NCBI GenBank assembly: GCA_005881615.1
Contig: VBBR01000067.1
Span: forward strand, 1 to 42,719
Direction: 5' to 3'
From: Candidatus Bathyarchaeota archaeon
GTDB taxonomy: Archaea; Thermoproteota; Bathyarchaeia; 40CM-2-53-6
Length of the DNA stretch: 42,719 bases
Of this stretch, positions 22,589-31,957 are shown in pieces. The notes beneath the pieces were generated by a model. The model searched no databases and had not been told where the DNA came from. It saw only the letters and a list, made by a program, of their open reading frames with translations. A program made the translations under genes and the position numbers. Positions within the stretch are counted from its first letter, which is position 1; each line of letters begins with the position of its first letter.

Positions 22589-23770
22589 TTGTCTCTGGTA
22601 ATAGATACTCTACTTATCGTTCAATCGACCCTAGTGTTTCTTCTAGCTGGATACGAGTATCTCACCCTGATGCACTTCCCGGCCTTGCCAGAAAAATCCA
22701 TATTCACTATGAGCAGTCCCAGCGTCTCGATTATTCTTCCAGTTCGAAATCAGGCCAACACAGTCTCCGAATGCGTGACCTCACTGGTCGGATTAGACTA
22801 TCCTCAGAAAGAGATCATCGTAGTTGATGGCAATTCTACTGATGGGACCCAAGACATCCTCAAGACCTTCGATGGCAAGATCAAGCTTGTCGAGGAAGAG
22901 CCTCTTCCGCAAGGCTGGGTAGGAAAGAACTGGGGTTGCCACCTAGGCTACATGCAAGCCAAGGGTGAACTTCTAGTGTTCACAGATGGCGATTCGATTC
23001 ACTCACGCGACAGTCTCGCCAAGACCGTGAACTATCTGGAACTCACAAAAGCGGATCTGGTGACTCTTGCTCCGGCTGCGATTCTTCGAACTTTCTGGGA
23101 GAAACTTCTCCAACCCCCCATCTTCTGGCTGATCATGTTGTTCGTTGGTGGCAAGTGGGTCAACGACGACAGCAAACCGCGTTGGGCCCTCGGAAATGGC
23201 CAGTACATGCTATTTCGGCGCGAGGCCTACGACAAAGTCGGCGGACACTATGCAGTCCGAGATAGAATATCTGAGGATTACTCACTAGGCAGGCTGATCA
23301 AAGCGAATGGTCTCAGGCTCAGAATGGTCACAGCCTCTGACTCGCTAGGCGTCCGAATGTATTCGAGCCTCCCAGAGATCTGGCGAGGATGGAGAAAGAA
23401 CTTCTACTCGGTCTCAGGAAATCATCCGCTTTTTCGAGCCGCGTACCGATTGGTACTTCTGTTCGCATTTCTCGTTCTGCCCTTTGTCGTACTCGGCTAC
23501 GGGATTTACCTTGCACCAGCAACGCCCATGAACGTCTATTTCCTCACAGGTGCATTCATGGCCTTCTTCTTATGGCTCGGACTGATCATTCTTGACCGAT
23601 CTATCCGGGTCAGTCCTCTCTATGCGCTACTCCTCCCATTCGCTGTCCTATTCTACATCGGAATCGGTATCGACTCCACTGTCAGAGGAGCGCTAGGAAT
23701 GGGATTCTCGTGGAAGGGTCGAGTATACGGGAAACCCATAACTGGCCAGCTCGAGGCCCCAGTTCCCTGA
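22589..23770 (+). CDS. Membrane-anchored family 2 glycosyltransferase
   Basis: A 393-aa GT2 enzyme. There is an N-terminal transmembrane helix (about 5-22), then the GT-A domain: SVSIILPVRNQ (about 46), EIIVVDGNSTDGT (about 75), the metal-binding FTDGDS (about 131), RISEDYSLG (catalytic ED, about 230) and the RGWRKNF acceptor-side motif. Two or three further membrane helices (about 285-365) follow. It transfers a sugar from a nucleotide donor, probably to a lipid or glycan at the membrane; the layout resembles CrtQ/HpnI-type lipid glycosyltransferases. The TTG start at 22589 gives the full anchor. Confidence 0.85.
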   Translation: MSLVIDTLLIVQSTLVFLLAGYEYLTLMHFPALPEKSIFTMSSPSVSIILPVRNQANTVSECVTSLVGLDYPQKEIIVVDGNSTDGTQDILKTFDGKIKLVEEEPLPQGWVGKNWGCHLGYMQAKGELLVFTDGDSIHSRDSLAKTVNYLELTKADLVTLAPAAILRTFWEKLLQPPIFWLIMLFVGGKWVNDDSKPRWALGNGQYMLFRREAYDKVGGHYAVRDRISEDYSLGRLIKANGLRLRMVTASDSLGVRMYSSLPEIWRGWRKNFYSVSGNHPLFRAAYRLVLLFAFLVLPFVVLGYGIYLAPATPMNVYFLTGAFMAFFLWLGLIILDRSIRVSPLYALLLPFAVLFYIGIGIDSTVRGALGMGFSWKGRVYGKPITGQLEAPVP

Positions 23771-23796
23771 GAAAGCACGACGGGAGTGTTCGTATA

Positions 23797-25392
23797 TTGA
23801 GCCAGACAGCCGAAAACGTCTCCATCGAAATAATCGAACGCCTTCTCAGTCTTGACCATCTTTCTCGAGGGGACATCAACCGGATCAAAATCGAAGTTTG
23901 CCGATTGCACCGCTCGCCAACCGTTCCCCCTAACTCTGATCTTCTCCAGCGCGTCTCTGGCTCCGAACTAGTCAGGCTCAAGCCCTTCCTGATGGGAAAA
24001 CAGGTTCGAAGTGCTAGCGGTGTAACCACTGTTGCCGTGATGCCCAAGCCGTACGCCTGTCCCCATGGAAAATGCACATACTGCCCAGGTGGGCCTGACG
24101 TAGGTGTCCCCAGGGCCTATACGGGAAAGGAGCCAGCTGTCATGCGAGCTCTGGAGAATCAGTACGACCCTTACCTCCAGGTTCAGAGCAGGATTACTCA
24201 GCTGCACGCGATGGGACATCCAGTAGACAAGGTGGAGCTGATCCTTGTAGGTGGGACCTTTCCTTTTCTGCCGCGAACATATCAGGAAGACTTCGTCAAA
24301 AGATGCCTAGACGCCTTGAATGGGGTCGATTCCGATTCCATGGAAGAAGCGAAGAATCGCGCTGAATCAGCAACCGTCAAAAACGTTGGGATTACAGTTG
24401 AGACCCGGCCCGACTGGTCGCGAAGTGGCCATGTCGACCACATGCTCTCTATGGGGGTAACACGAGTTGAGATCGGAGTACAGACCCTCTATGATGATGT
24501 ATACGAGAAAATTCACCGAGATCATACAGTCGCCGACGTTGTTGAGGCAACGCAGACTCTGAAAGATTCAGGAATCAAAGTCGGGTATCACATGATGCTC
24601 GGACTACCAGGCTGCGACGCGAAACGGGATCTGGACGCGTTCCGAAGAATCTTCGAAGACCCGAACTTTAGGCCCGACATGTTGAAGATCTATCCATGCC
24701 TTGTTACTCCCGGAACACAGCTCTATGAGGAATGGAAGAGAGGAGAGTACACGCCCTACTCCACGGAACAATCTGCCCGTCTCATTGCCGAGATCAAACA
24801 GTACGTTCCACGATGGGTCAGGATCATGAGGATCCAGAGAGAGATACCGGTCGATGGGATTGCGGACGGTGTGAAGCACGGGAATCTCCGCCAGCTCGTT
24901 CAACAAGAGCTTACGAATCGGAATATGAGATGCCATTGCATAAGATGTCGAGAGGTCGGGATTACCTACCTCAAGAACGGCGAGAGTCCAGACCTGGAAC
25001 AAGTCCAGCTCAAGAAAGTGAATTACGATGGGTCTGGCGGAACTGATATTTTCCTTTCCTTCGAGGACCCCGAACATGACATCCTCGTTGGATATGTTCG
25101 AGTCAGGATACCCACCGAGAATGCTCACCGACCTGAAATTGCCCAACAGAACACTGCAATCATCAGGGAGCTCCACGTATTCGGGCAGACAGTTCCAGTC
25201 GGAGACAGGCTGGCAGGCGCCTTCCAACACAAGGGATACGGGTCCAAGCTTCTCGCAGAAGCAGAACGAATCTCTCGCGAAGAATACGATCGCAGAAAAA
25301 TGCTAGTGATTAGTGCTCTCGGCACCAAGGGGTATTACTCGCGTTTCGGCTACACGCACGATGGACCTTATGTATCCAAGAGCGTAGTGTAA
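23797..25392 (+). CDS. elp3: Elp3 tRNA U34 carboxymethyl-modification enzyme
   Basis: A 531-aa radical SAM/GNAT two-domain protein that installs the cm5-type modification at wobble uridine of tRNA using SAM and acetyl-CoA. The Fe-S cluster cysteines are in KPYACPHGKCTYCPGGPD (about 84-100), the SAM domain runs through LILVGGTFPFLP and KIYPCLVTPGT, and a zinc-type MRCHCIRCRE follows (about 380). The C-terminal GNAT domain is at about 420-531 (AGAFQHKGYGSKLLAEAE). The TTG at 23797 is preferred over the frame opening at 23710, which overlaps the glycosyltransferase by 61 nt and adds a non-conserved 29-residue head. It stands alone, as in other archaea. Confidence 0.9.
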   Translation: MSQTAENVSIEIIERLLSLDHLSRGDINRIKIEVCRLHRSPTVPPNSDLLQRVSGSELVRLKPFLMGKQVRSASGVTTVAVMPKPYACPHGKCTYCPGGPDVGVPRAYTGKEPAVMRALENQYDPYLQVQSRITQLHAMGHPVDKVELILVGGTFPFLPRTYQEDFVKRCLDALNGVDSDSMEEAKNRAESATVKNVGITVETRPDWSRSGHVDHMLSMGVTRVEIGVQTLYDDVYEKIHRDHTVADVVEATQTLKDSGIKVGYHMMLGLPGCDAKRDLDAFRRIFEDPNFRPDMLKIYPCLVTPGTQLYEEWKRGEYTPYSTEQSARLIAEIKQYVPRWVRIMRIQREIPVDGIADGVKHGNLRQLVQQELTNRNMRCHCIRCREVGITYLKNGESPDLEQVQLKKVNYDGSGGTDIFLSFEDPEHDILVGYVRVRIPTENAHRPEIAQQNTAIIRELHVFGQTVPVGDRLAGAFQHKGYGSKLLAEAERISREEYDRRKMLVISALGTKGYYSRFGYTHDGPYVSKSVV

Positions 25393-25447
25393 GAATCCTT
25401 AACCGGACACGCGAGTTGCTGGTTCACCCTGAAGGCGTGATGCACGA

Positions 25448-26782
25448 ATGACCGTTCTTGCCCTAGAGGGGTACCATGGAGGAGTCCTGCAAAAGCTGAG
25501 GAAGTCCAGGGCAAAGATTGGCAGCATAATTCGTCTCACTTCGAAATCTGGCGAAGTGTTCGAAGGGACCTTGATTCCTCGGTCCGAGTATTCTGATCCC
25601 ACTCACATAGTTTTGAAAATGAAAAACGGCTATAACGTGGGCATCTCTCTCGACAGAACAGAAAAGCTAGAGGTCATCGGCGAGGGAGAGAAACCTCATT
25701 TCACCAAGCCTTCTCCACCGGCGAATCATGCCGGGTTGTCCAAGGTCGCAATTATCAGCACTGGCGGGACCATCGCCAGTAGGGTTGACTACCGCACTGG
25801 TGCCGTGCAGCCTGCACTCACAGCTGCCGACCTAGCAAGCGTCGTCCCCGAACTCTCATCAATTGCAAAGATTGACACTCACATACTCTTCAGCGAGTAC
25901 AGCGAAAACATAGGCCCAACCCATTGGAAGGGCATGGCCGAAGAAGTCGCCAAAAAGATAGCCAACGTTGCAGAGGGGGTTGTCATAAGCCATGGAACAG
26001 ACACCCTACACTATACGGCGGCAGCTTTGAGTTTCGCCCTTGCAAACATCCCTGTTCCAGTCCTACTTGTTGGAGCTCAGCGATCTTCTGATCGTCCCAG
26101 CTCAGACGCGGCCTCGAATCTCACGGGGGCCGTTGCCCTGGCCGCTCGTGCCGACATTGCCACTGTTGGTGTTGCCATGCACCGAGACCTCTCTGACCAC
26201 ATCATCGTTGCTCATCAGGGCACTAGGGTCCGAAAGTGTCATACGAGTCGCAGAGACGCGTTCAGGTCGATAAACTCCAACCCTCTGGCGAGCTACGATC
26301 TCAAGACTGGGGAGATCGAACTCAGCAAAGGAGTAGCGAAGAGAGACAAGTCCCGGAAACTGGTTTTGGAGTCTCGTTTTGACCAACATGCGTGCTTGAT
26401 CAAGTTCTACCCCGGAATGAACCCTGGAATGATTGACTCGGCGGTTTCCACTGGCGCTCGAGGAATAGTCCTCGAAGGAACGGGACTAGGTCATGTTTCC
26501 GGGCACCTATTCGATTCCGTGAAAAAAGCGTTGAAGCAGGAGGTTCCAGTCTTCATGACTTCCCAGACAATTTGGGGACGCGTCGATATGAACGTCTACA
26601 ACACCGGACGCGACCTGCTCAACCTAGGAGTCACTCCTCTTGAAGACATGATTGCAGAAACGGCTGTCGTCAAGCTGATGTGGGTTGCAGCCCAGACCAA
26701 ATCAGCCGGTAAGATTCGAGACATGATGCTTCAGCCGGTTGCAGGTGAAATGACTTCGAGGACATTGGTGGAGGCTTCCTAG
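25448..26782 (+). CDS. gatD: Glutamyl-tRNA(Gln) amidotransferase subunit D
   Basis: A 444-aa subunit. The N-terminal 85 residues are the AnPRT-like small beta domain (GSIIRLTSKSGEVFEGTLIPRSE). The asparaginase-like domain starts with VAIISTGGTIASRVD (catalytic Thr, about 105) and continues with VISHGTDTLHYTA (about 180) and LLVGAQRSSDRPSSDAA (about 205). GatD releases ammonia from glutamine or asparagine and passes it to GatE for conversion of Glu-tRNA(Gln) to Gln-tRNA(Gln), an archaeal-specific pathway. The ATG at 25448 is supported by full-length homology. The TAG stop at 26780 is in the same frame as gatE, with only two codons between. Confidence 0.92.
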   Translation: MTVLALEGYHGGVLQKLRKSRAKIGSIIRLTSKSGEVFEGTLIPRSEYSDPTHIVLKMKNGYNVGISLDRTEKLEVIGEGEKPHFTKPSPPANHAGLSKVAIISTGGTIASRVDYRTGAVQPALTAADLASVVPELSSIAKIDTHILFSEYSENIGPTHWKGMAEEVAKKIANVAEGVVISHGTDTLHYTAAALSFALANIPVPVLLVGAQRSSDRPSSDAASNLTGAVALAARADIATVGVAMHRDLSDHIIVAHQGTRVRKCHTSRRDAFRSINSNPLASYDLKTGEIELSKGVAKRDKSRKLVLESRFDQHACLIKFYPGMNPGMIDSAVSTGARGIVLEGTGLGHVSGHLFDSVKKALKQEVPVFMTSQTIWGRVDMNVYNTGRDLLNLGVTPLEDMIAETAVVKLMWVAAQTKSAGKIRDMMLQPVAGEMTSRTLVEAS

Positions 26783-26788
26783 TCGCCG

Positions 26789-28687
26789 ATAGACTATCAC
26801 GCCGTTGGTCTCAAGGTCGGTGTCGAGATACACAGACAACTCGACACTGAGCACAAGCTCTTCTGCGATTGTCCAACCATTCTATCGACAAAGCCGCCCA
26901 CAGTCACCTTCGAACGGCGACTTAGGCCCACACAAAGCGAGCTAGGCCAAATTGATCCCGCCGCTCTTTTCGAGTTTCACAAGGGCAAGACGATCACCTA
27001 CGAGGCAGATCCGGAAACCACGTGCCTAGTAGAGCTGGACGAGGAACCTTCCCACCCGTTGAACCCGGAAGCGTTGGATGTCGCCCTGACCATGAGTATG
27101 CTTCTCCACGCGAAACCGATGGACGAGGTTCACGTCATGCGAAAGGTGGTCATCGACGGGTCAAACACAACCGGATTCCAGCGAACCGCGGTCATCGCAC
27201 TCAACGGCTCAATAACTGTGGAAGGAGTAGAAGTCCCGATAGAACAAGTAACACTTGAAGAAGACTCTGGACGAAAAACAGGCGACACAAAGACCTCGGT
27301 AATCTTTCGTATAGATCGGCTGGGAGTTCCGCTAATAGAAGTATCAACGGGGCCAGTAATCCATGATCCCGAACAGGCTGGAAAAGTTGCCTTCGCCATA
27401 GGTCGAATCCTTCGGGCAACCAAGGAGGTAAAACGCGGACTAGGAAGCATACGACAAGACCTCAACGTATCGATCAAGAACGGCGCCCTCATTGAGGTCA
27501 AGGGGGTCCAGGAACTCGAACTCGTTTCCAAGGCTGTAGGCTACGAAGTTCAAAGGCAGCTGGCGCTCCTCGAGATCAGAGATGAACTCCGACAGAGAAA
27601 CGTAAAAGCTTCAGATATCAAAGAGGAATTCGTGGACATCACCGACATCCTTTCGGACTCAGAATCGAAGATCGTTCAATCCGCTCTCAACCAGGGAGGA
27701 GCAGCACTGGCTCTCGAACTTCCTAGTTTCAAAGGCCTGCTCAAACGCGAACTCATTCCCAATGTCCGGCTCGGAACAGAAATGGCCAAACGCGCGGTGT
27801 TCTGGGGTAGAGTCGGAGGAATATTTCATTCAGACGAGCTCCCTGCTTATGGAATCGATTCAAACCACGTGGAAGAAGTCGCTAAGAAGCTGGGGTGTGG
27901 AGATCTTGATGGGTTCGTTATCGTAGTAGATAGTCTCGAGAATTCGAAAGACGGTTTGAGGGCCGTCGTAGAGCGTGCCCGGGAGGCTGTGGAGCGGGTT
28001 CCAGAAGAAACACGAGCTGCAAACCCTGACGGGACCACTGTCTATCTGCGTCCAAGGCCTGGGGCTGCTAGAATGTATCCTGAGACCGATGTCCCGCCGG
28101 TTCAGATCGGCCAGGACCGACTTGAACGGCTCTGGGAGAACCTTCCCAGAATGCCAGAAGAGCTCGCCAAGGAACTGGGGACCAACCATAGTCTCAGCCC
28201 CAAGCTGGCCACTCAGCTCGTGGATTCCGATTATCTTCTCCTTTTCGAACAAATTGTCGCTCAAGCAAAAGGGGTCGCGCCCAGTTTTGTCGCAACGATC
28301 CTCACCGAGTCTCTGAGAAGTCTGCAAAGGGAACAGGTTCCCGTGGACAACTTGCAGGAAGACCAGCTCAGACGAGCGTTCGACCTTGTTTCAAAGGGTG
28401 CGACCGCAAAAGAGTCCGTCATCGACGTTCTCAAATGGCTCGCATTCCACCCAGACGGAGTCGCTGAAGAGGCGGTGGACATGTTGAACCTCCGAATGCT
28501 GACCAAGTTGGATCTAGAGAATATCATTAGCAAAGTCGTTGAATCTAACCAGACCCTCGTTCAAGAAAACGGATCGAAAGCCCTCGGACGAATGATGAAC
28601 CTAGTAATGGGCGAAGTGCGGGGACGGGCCGACCCTCGACAAGTCACCGAATTATTGCGGTCTCGTTTGGAACAGGTCAGAACTTGA
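26789..28687 (+). CDS. gatE: Glutamyl-tRNA(Gln) amidotransferase subunit E, with ATA at the start position
   Basis: A protein of about 632 aa if translation starts at ATA 26789. The N-terminus reads DYHAVGLKVGVEIHRQL, then KLFCDCP and RPTQSELGQIDPAA, the expected GatE kinase-domain start. The middle and C-terminal parts are typical (RIDRLGVPLIEVSTGP, GLGSIRQDLNVSIKNGALIEVKG; DVPPVQI; and the YqeY-like tail). The first canonical in-frame start is a TTG at 27059, which would delete the conserved first 90 residues, so it is not the real start. Alternatives to ATA initiation are readthrough of the gatD TAG to give a GatD-GatE fusion, or a base error (ATG to ATA). GatE phosphorylates and amidates Glu-tRNA(Gln). 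Confidence 0.85.
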   Translation: MDYHAVGLKVGVEIHRQLDTEHKLFCDCPTILSTKPPTVTFERRLRPTQSELGQIDPAALFEFHKGKTITYEADPETTCLVELDEEPSHPLNPEALDVALTMSMLLHAKPMDEVHVMRKVVIDGSNTTGFQRTAVIALNGSITVEGVEVPIEQVTLEEDSGRKTGDTKTSVIFRIDRLGVPLIEVSTGPVIHDPEQAGKVAFAIGRILRATKEVKRGLGSIRQDLNVSIKNGALIEVKGVQELELVSKAVGYEVQRQLALLEIRDELRQRNVKASDIKEEFVDITDILSDSESKIVQSALNQGGAALALELPSFKGLLKRELIPNVRLGTEMAKRAVFWGRVGGIFHSDELPAYGIDSNHVEEVAKKLGCGDLDGFVIVVDSLENSKDGLRAVVERAREAVERVPEETRAANPDGTTVYLRPRPGAARMYPETDVPPVQIGQDRLERLWENLPRMPEELAKELGTNHSLSPKLATQLVDSDYLLLFEQIVAQAKGVAPSFVATILTESLRSLQREQVPVDNLQEDQLRRAFDLVSKGATAKESVIDVLKWLAFHPDGVAEEAVDMLNLRMLTKLDLENIISKVVESNQTLVQENGSKALGRMMNLVMGEVRGRADPRQVTELLRSRLEQVRT

Positions 28688-29163
28688 CAAGTTCCAAAGA
28701 AGAGCCGAAGGTCGGCGAGGTCGCCCTCGACGATCTTGACAAGAAGATATTGCACTGGTACCTTATCGACGCTCGTCTCTCCTACAGGGAGTTAGCACAC
28801 AAGCTAGGCGTCTCCACAACCACTGTCCAGTCTAGAACCGCGAAATTGGAGAAGGCGGGAATAATTCGAGGCTACTCGGCTCTTTTCGATCATGACAAGA
28901 TTGGATTCCAGCTCACCGCGATCACAGAGGTCAGCGTCGCCAAGGGCAAGCTCCTCGAACTGGAAAAGGAGGTCGCCAAGATGCCGCAAGTCCTCGCAGT
29001 CTATGACGTCACAGGACTCACGGATGCGATGGTCATTGCGAAGTTCAGGAGCCGAGACGATCTAAGCAGGTTCACCAAGGCACTATTAGCGATGCCATTC
29101 GTTGAACGGACTAACACTCACATTGTCTTAACGACAGTAAAGGAAGATTTTCGTCTACTCTAG
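28684..29163 (+). CDS. Lrp/AsnC-family transcriptional regulator
   Basis: A 159-aa regulator with an N-terminal winged HTH (LDKKILHWYLIDARLSYRELAHKLGVSTTTVQSRTAKLEKAGIIRGY, about 18-65) and the RAM ligand-binding domain (AITEVSVAKGKLLELEKEVAKMPQVLAVYDVTGLTDAMVIAKF, about 75-130). This class senses amino acids or related metabolites as a dimer or octamer. The TTG start overlaps the gatE stop (TTGA at 28684-28687), so it is translationally coupled to gatE. Its TAG stop overlaps the trpA stop on the opposite strand. Control of the adjacent aro-trp array is an inference from position. Confidence 0.85.
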   Translation: MTSSKEEPKVGEVALDDLDKKILHWYLIDARLSYRELAHKLGVSTTTVQSRTAKLEKAGIIRGYSALFDHDKIGFQLTAITEVSVAKGKLLELEKEVAKMPQVLAVYDVTGLTDAMVIAKFRSRDDLSRFTKALLAMPFVERTNTHIVLTTVKEDFRLL

Positions 29164-29999
29164 TTGGAGCTTGGACGCGTGGCTTCCTTCAAAGATTGAA
29201 CGGTTTTTTTCAGTTGAGTCTCAGCTTCACTCGGATCGTCGAGGTGGTTTCCGACGATTCTGACCAAAGCGCTTCCAACGATTGCCCCGTCAGCCCCAGA
29301 TTGTATGACGGCGGAGACGTGTTCAGGTTGCGAGATCCCAAATCCAGCGGAAACCGGAATCTTTCCCCTCGCCAAGGACTTGACCGCCCTGACAGCCTCA
29401 AGCGCTTGTGGGCTGAGCGAGTCCCGAGGACCCGTAACACCGTAGAGTGAGACGAGATAGAGGAAACCCTTCGACTTGTCGAGAACGGTTCGGAGTCTAG
29501 TCCGGGAAGTGTTTGGTGCTGCCAAGTAGATGTTATCGACGTTGTGTTTCAGAGATAGGTTCCTGAACTCCTCGCTCTCTTCGACGGGCAAATCTGGCAC
29601 TACGATCCCGTCAACACCACTCTCACGAGCTTTCTGCAGGAAGCGGTCCAAGCCCATCGCAAGAATCGGATTGTAATAACTCAGAACGACAAACGGAACC
29701 GGAAACTGCGTTGAGAGTTCTCTGATCATGTTTAGGATTCCTAGAGGGGTGGTTCCGTTGGACAAGGCCCTCATGCTAGACGCCTGGATCACTGGTCCGT
29801 CGGCGATTGGATCCGAGAATGGAATCCCGATCTCAACGATGTCCGCTCCGCCCTCTATCAACGCGGTAGAATTAGCCAAGAATGTTTTCGGGTCCGGGTC
29901 GCCCCCTGTTAGGTAAGCAACCAATGCTCCCTCTCTGAGGCCACGGAGTTCTCCAAACTTCGCTTCTATTCTATCATCATTGCGGGAGGTGTTTGGCAA
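29160..29999 (-). CDS. trpA: Tryptophan synthase alpha subunit
   Basis: A 279-aa subunit that cleaves indole-3-glycerol phosphate to indole and glyceraldehyde-3-phosphate. The catalytic Glu is in [12 protein letters not shown] (about 55), the catalytic Asp in IADGPVIQ, and the phosphate-binding loops are [12 protein letters not shown] (about 180) and VSAGFGIS. The TTG start at 29999 overlaps the end of trpB by 23 nt; no better start lies before the conserved [12 protein letters not shown]. It is the last gene of the 14-gene array, and its stop shares CTAG with the stop of the convergent Lrp gene. Confidence 0.92.
   Translation of the reverse strand: MPNTSRNDDRIEAKFGELRGLREGALVAYLTGGDPDPKTFLANSTALIEGGADIVEIGIPFSDPIADGPVIQASSMRALSNGTTPLGILNMIRELSTQFPVPFVVLSYYNPILAMGLDRFLQKARESGVDGIVVPDLPVEESEEFRNLSLKHNVDNIYLAAPNTSRTRLRTVLDKSKGFLYLVSLYGVTGPRDSLSPQALEAVRAVKSLARGKIPVSAGFGISQPEHVSAVIQSGADGAIVGSALVRIVGNHLDDPSEAETQLKKTVQSLKEATRPSSN
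29201..29210 (+). terminator. T-rich stretch downstream of the Lrp gene
   Basis: A CGG followed by seven T's lies about 40 nt after the Lrp stop codon on the plus strand, inside the 3' part of trpA. Archaeal polymerase can terminate at such U-tracts. The run is also the reverse complement of a Lys-Lys codon pair in trpA, so its role is uncertain. Confidence 0.25.
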
Positions 30000-31179
30000 C
30001 TATCTCCACATCCTTGTCGCCCCTGCCTGAAAGGTTGACGATGATCGAATCCCTCGTCCCGAGACTCCTCGCCAACTTCATCGTGTAACTGATAGCGTGG
30101 GCTGATTCCAAAGCTGGCATGATTCCCTCCAGTTGTGAGAGGTTCTTGAACGCCTCCAGAGCACCCTCATCGGACACTGTGACATATTTGGCTCGCTCCG
30201 CAGTCATCAGGAAAGCGTGTTCCGGCCCAACCCCAGGATAGTCAAGCCCAGCTGAAATACTCCGGGTAGCCTGGACTTGTCCCACTTCGTCTTGCAGAAC
30301 GTAAGTCATCATCCCGTGTAGGACCCCTTCACGTCCAGCAACTAGCGGCGCCGCGTTTTGTCCCGGAGACAAGCTTTCTCCACCCGCTTCGATTCCGTAC
30401 AGGTCAACATCGAGGTCGTCCAAGAACGAATGGAAGATTCCGATCGAGTTGCTCCCCCCGCCGACACACGCAACGACAGCTTTCGGAAGCCTGCCCTCTT
30501 GTTGCAAGATCTGTTTCCGCGCCTCTTTGCCTATCACACTCTGAAAGTCCCTGACCATCGTTGGGTAGGGGTGCGGACCCACAACTGATCCTAGAAGATA
30601 GTACGTGTCCTGAACGTTTGTTACCCAGTCTCTCAACGCTTCATTGATCGCATCCTTCAAGGTCTTGGACCCGGACTCGACCGGGTGCACTTTAGCACCA
30701 AGCATTTTCATCCTGTAAACGTTCAATCTTTGCCGGTCCATGTCCTCGCTTCCCATGTAGACCTCCGCACGTAATCCTAAAGCTGCGCAGGCCATGGCGG
30801 TAGCAACCCCATGTTGTCCTGCCCCGGTTTCAGCAATGATCCTCCGCTTTCCCATTTTCTTGGCTAGGAGCGCCTGGCCTAGAGTATTGTTGATCTTGTG
30901 GGCACCGCCGTGCAAGAGGTCCTCTCTCTTCAGGTAGACTCTCGCTCCTCCAACATGGCCAGTCAGATTACTAGCAAGGTATAGTGGCGTAGGTCTGCCG
31001 GCGAAATCGTCCAGCAAGCCCGCCAACTCCTTCTTGAATGAGGGGTCACGCGAGAACCTATTGTATGCCTCCTCAAGCGCTCTCAGCGGCTCCATCAGGG
31101 TCTCAGGGACATACTGCCCTCCGTATTTTCCAAACTTTCCCGGCTTGGAATACGTCCTTGGTTCGGCGTGTTTCTTCAA
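29977..31179 (-). CDS. trpB: Tryptophan synthase beta subunit
   Basis: A 400-aa TrpB1-type subunit that condenses indole with serine. The N-terminus ([21 protein letters not shown]) is typical of the form that binds TrpA. The PLP lysine is in [13 protein letters not shown] (about 96), the tetra-glycine phosphate loop is [10 protein letters not shown] (about 238), and the catalytic E in ETGAGQHG is present. The TTG start at 31179 overlaps the trpC stop by 4 nt. No second trpB (trpB2) is seen in the window. Confidence 0.94.
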   Translation of the reverse strand: MKKHAEPRTYSKPGKFGKYGGQYVPETLMEPLRALEEAYNRFSRDPSFKKELAGLLDDFAGRPTPLYLASNLTGHVGGARVYLKREDLLHGGAHKINNTLGQALLAKKMGKRRIIAETGAGQHGVATAMACAALGLRAEVYMGSEDMDRQRLNVYRMKMLGAKVHPVESGSKTLKDAINEALRDWVTNVQDTYYLLGSVVGPHPYPTMVRDFQSVIGKEARKQILQQEGRLPKAVVACVGGGSNSIGIFHSFLDDLDVDLYGIEAGGESLSPGQNAAPLVAGREGVLHGMMTYVLQDEVGQVQATRSISAGLDYPGVGPEHAFLMTAERAKYVTVSDEGALEAFKNLSQLEGIMPALESAHAISYTMKLARSLGTRDSIIVNLSGRGDKDVEIVAKHLPQ

Positions 31180-31952
31180 GCGTTGACCAGTTCCCTTACC
31201 TTCCCTTCGATGTCCGACGATTTCATTATCGAAGTACCCACAAGAAATGCTCTGACGCCCGCAGTTTTCAGTCGTCTGATATCATTGGGAGACTCTATCC
31301 CGCTTTCCGATACGATCGGTCTATCAAGGTCAGCGTTCTCTGCGAGGATTCTTTCCGTGGTGGAAAGGTCCAATTGGAATGTGGATAGATTTCGGTTGTT
31401 GATACCATAGAGGTCCGGTCTGAATCTTCGCAAGTTCTCAAATTCGCCGGTGCTGTTCGCCTCCAGCAAGACCTCCAGTCCAAGCCGATCAGCTTCCAGA
31501 ACCATGCTGTCGAGCCCAACATTGGACAGTTTCCTACTGAAGATTTCAGAAATCAATACCACAGCACTAGCTCCGGCTCTCTTTCCTGCCTGGAGTTGCT
31601 TGGCTGACACAATGACATCCTTCATTATTGTCGGCGCATCCACGTCCTTGCTGATCGTAACCAGTGTTTCCAAATTGCCGTCAAAGTTTTCGGGATCTGT
31701 GAGAACCGAGATCGCACAAGCTCCGCCGCTCAGCATTGCCTTCGCAATCTGAAGAGGGTCTCCAGACTCCCTGATCTTTCCAGCGGATGGAGAAGCATAT
31801 TTTATCTCCGTGATGACCGGCGTCCTTCTGCTTTCCTCGATTGCTCTTACCAAGCCTTTCGGAGGTGTGTCTGCCGCTCCACCGTTGTCGTAGTAGCCTC
31901 GTTTGACTCTAGCCCTTGCTTTTGCAGCTAACTCAGGCAAGTGATCAATCAA
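31176..31952 (-). CDS. trpC: Indole-3-glycerol-phosphate synthase
   Basis: A 258-aa stand-alone TrpC (TIM barrel) that closes the indole ring from CdRP. The catalytic and phosphate-binding motifs are present in order: [11 protein letters not shown] (about 50), [19 protein letters not shown] (catalytic Lys, about 110), LLEANS, GINNRNL and VSESGI. There is no fused TrpF, and no separate trpF lies next to it. It is separated from trpD by 5 nt and overlaps trpB by 4 nt. Confidence 0.93.
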   Translation of the reverse strand: MIDHLPELAAKARARVKRGYYDNGGAADTPPKGLVRAIEESRRTPVITEIKYASPSAGKIRESGDPLQIAKAMLSGGACAISVLTDPENFDGNLETLVTISKDVDAPTIMKDVIVSAKQLQAGKRAGASAVVLISEIFSRKLSNVGLDSMVLEADRLGLEVLLEANSTGEFENLRRFRPDLYGINNRNLSTFQLDLSTTERILAENADLDRPIVSESGIESPNDIRRLKTAGVRAFLVGTSIMKSSDIEGKVRELVNA

Positions 31953-31957
31953 GAATC

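Noticed and set aside
24604-25230. 208-codon minus-strand ORF inside elp3
   Set aside because: It is entirely antisense to conserved Elp3 sequence, with no independent features.
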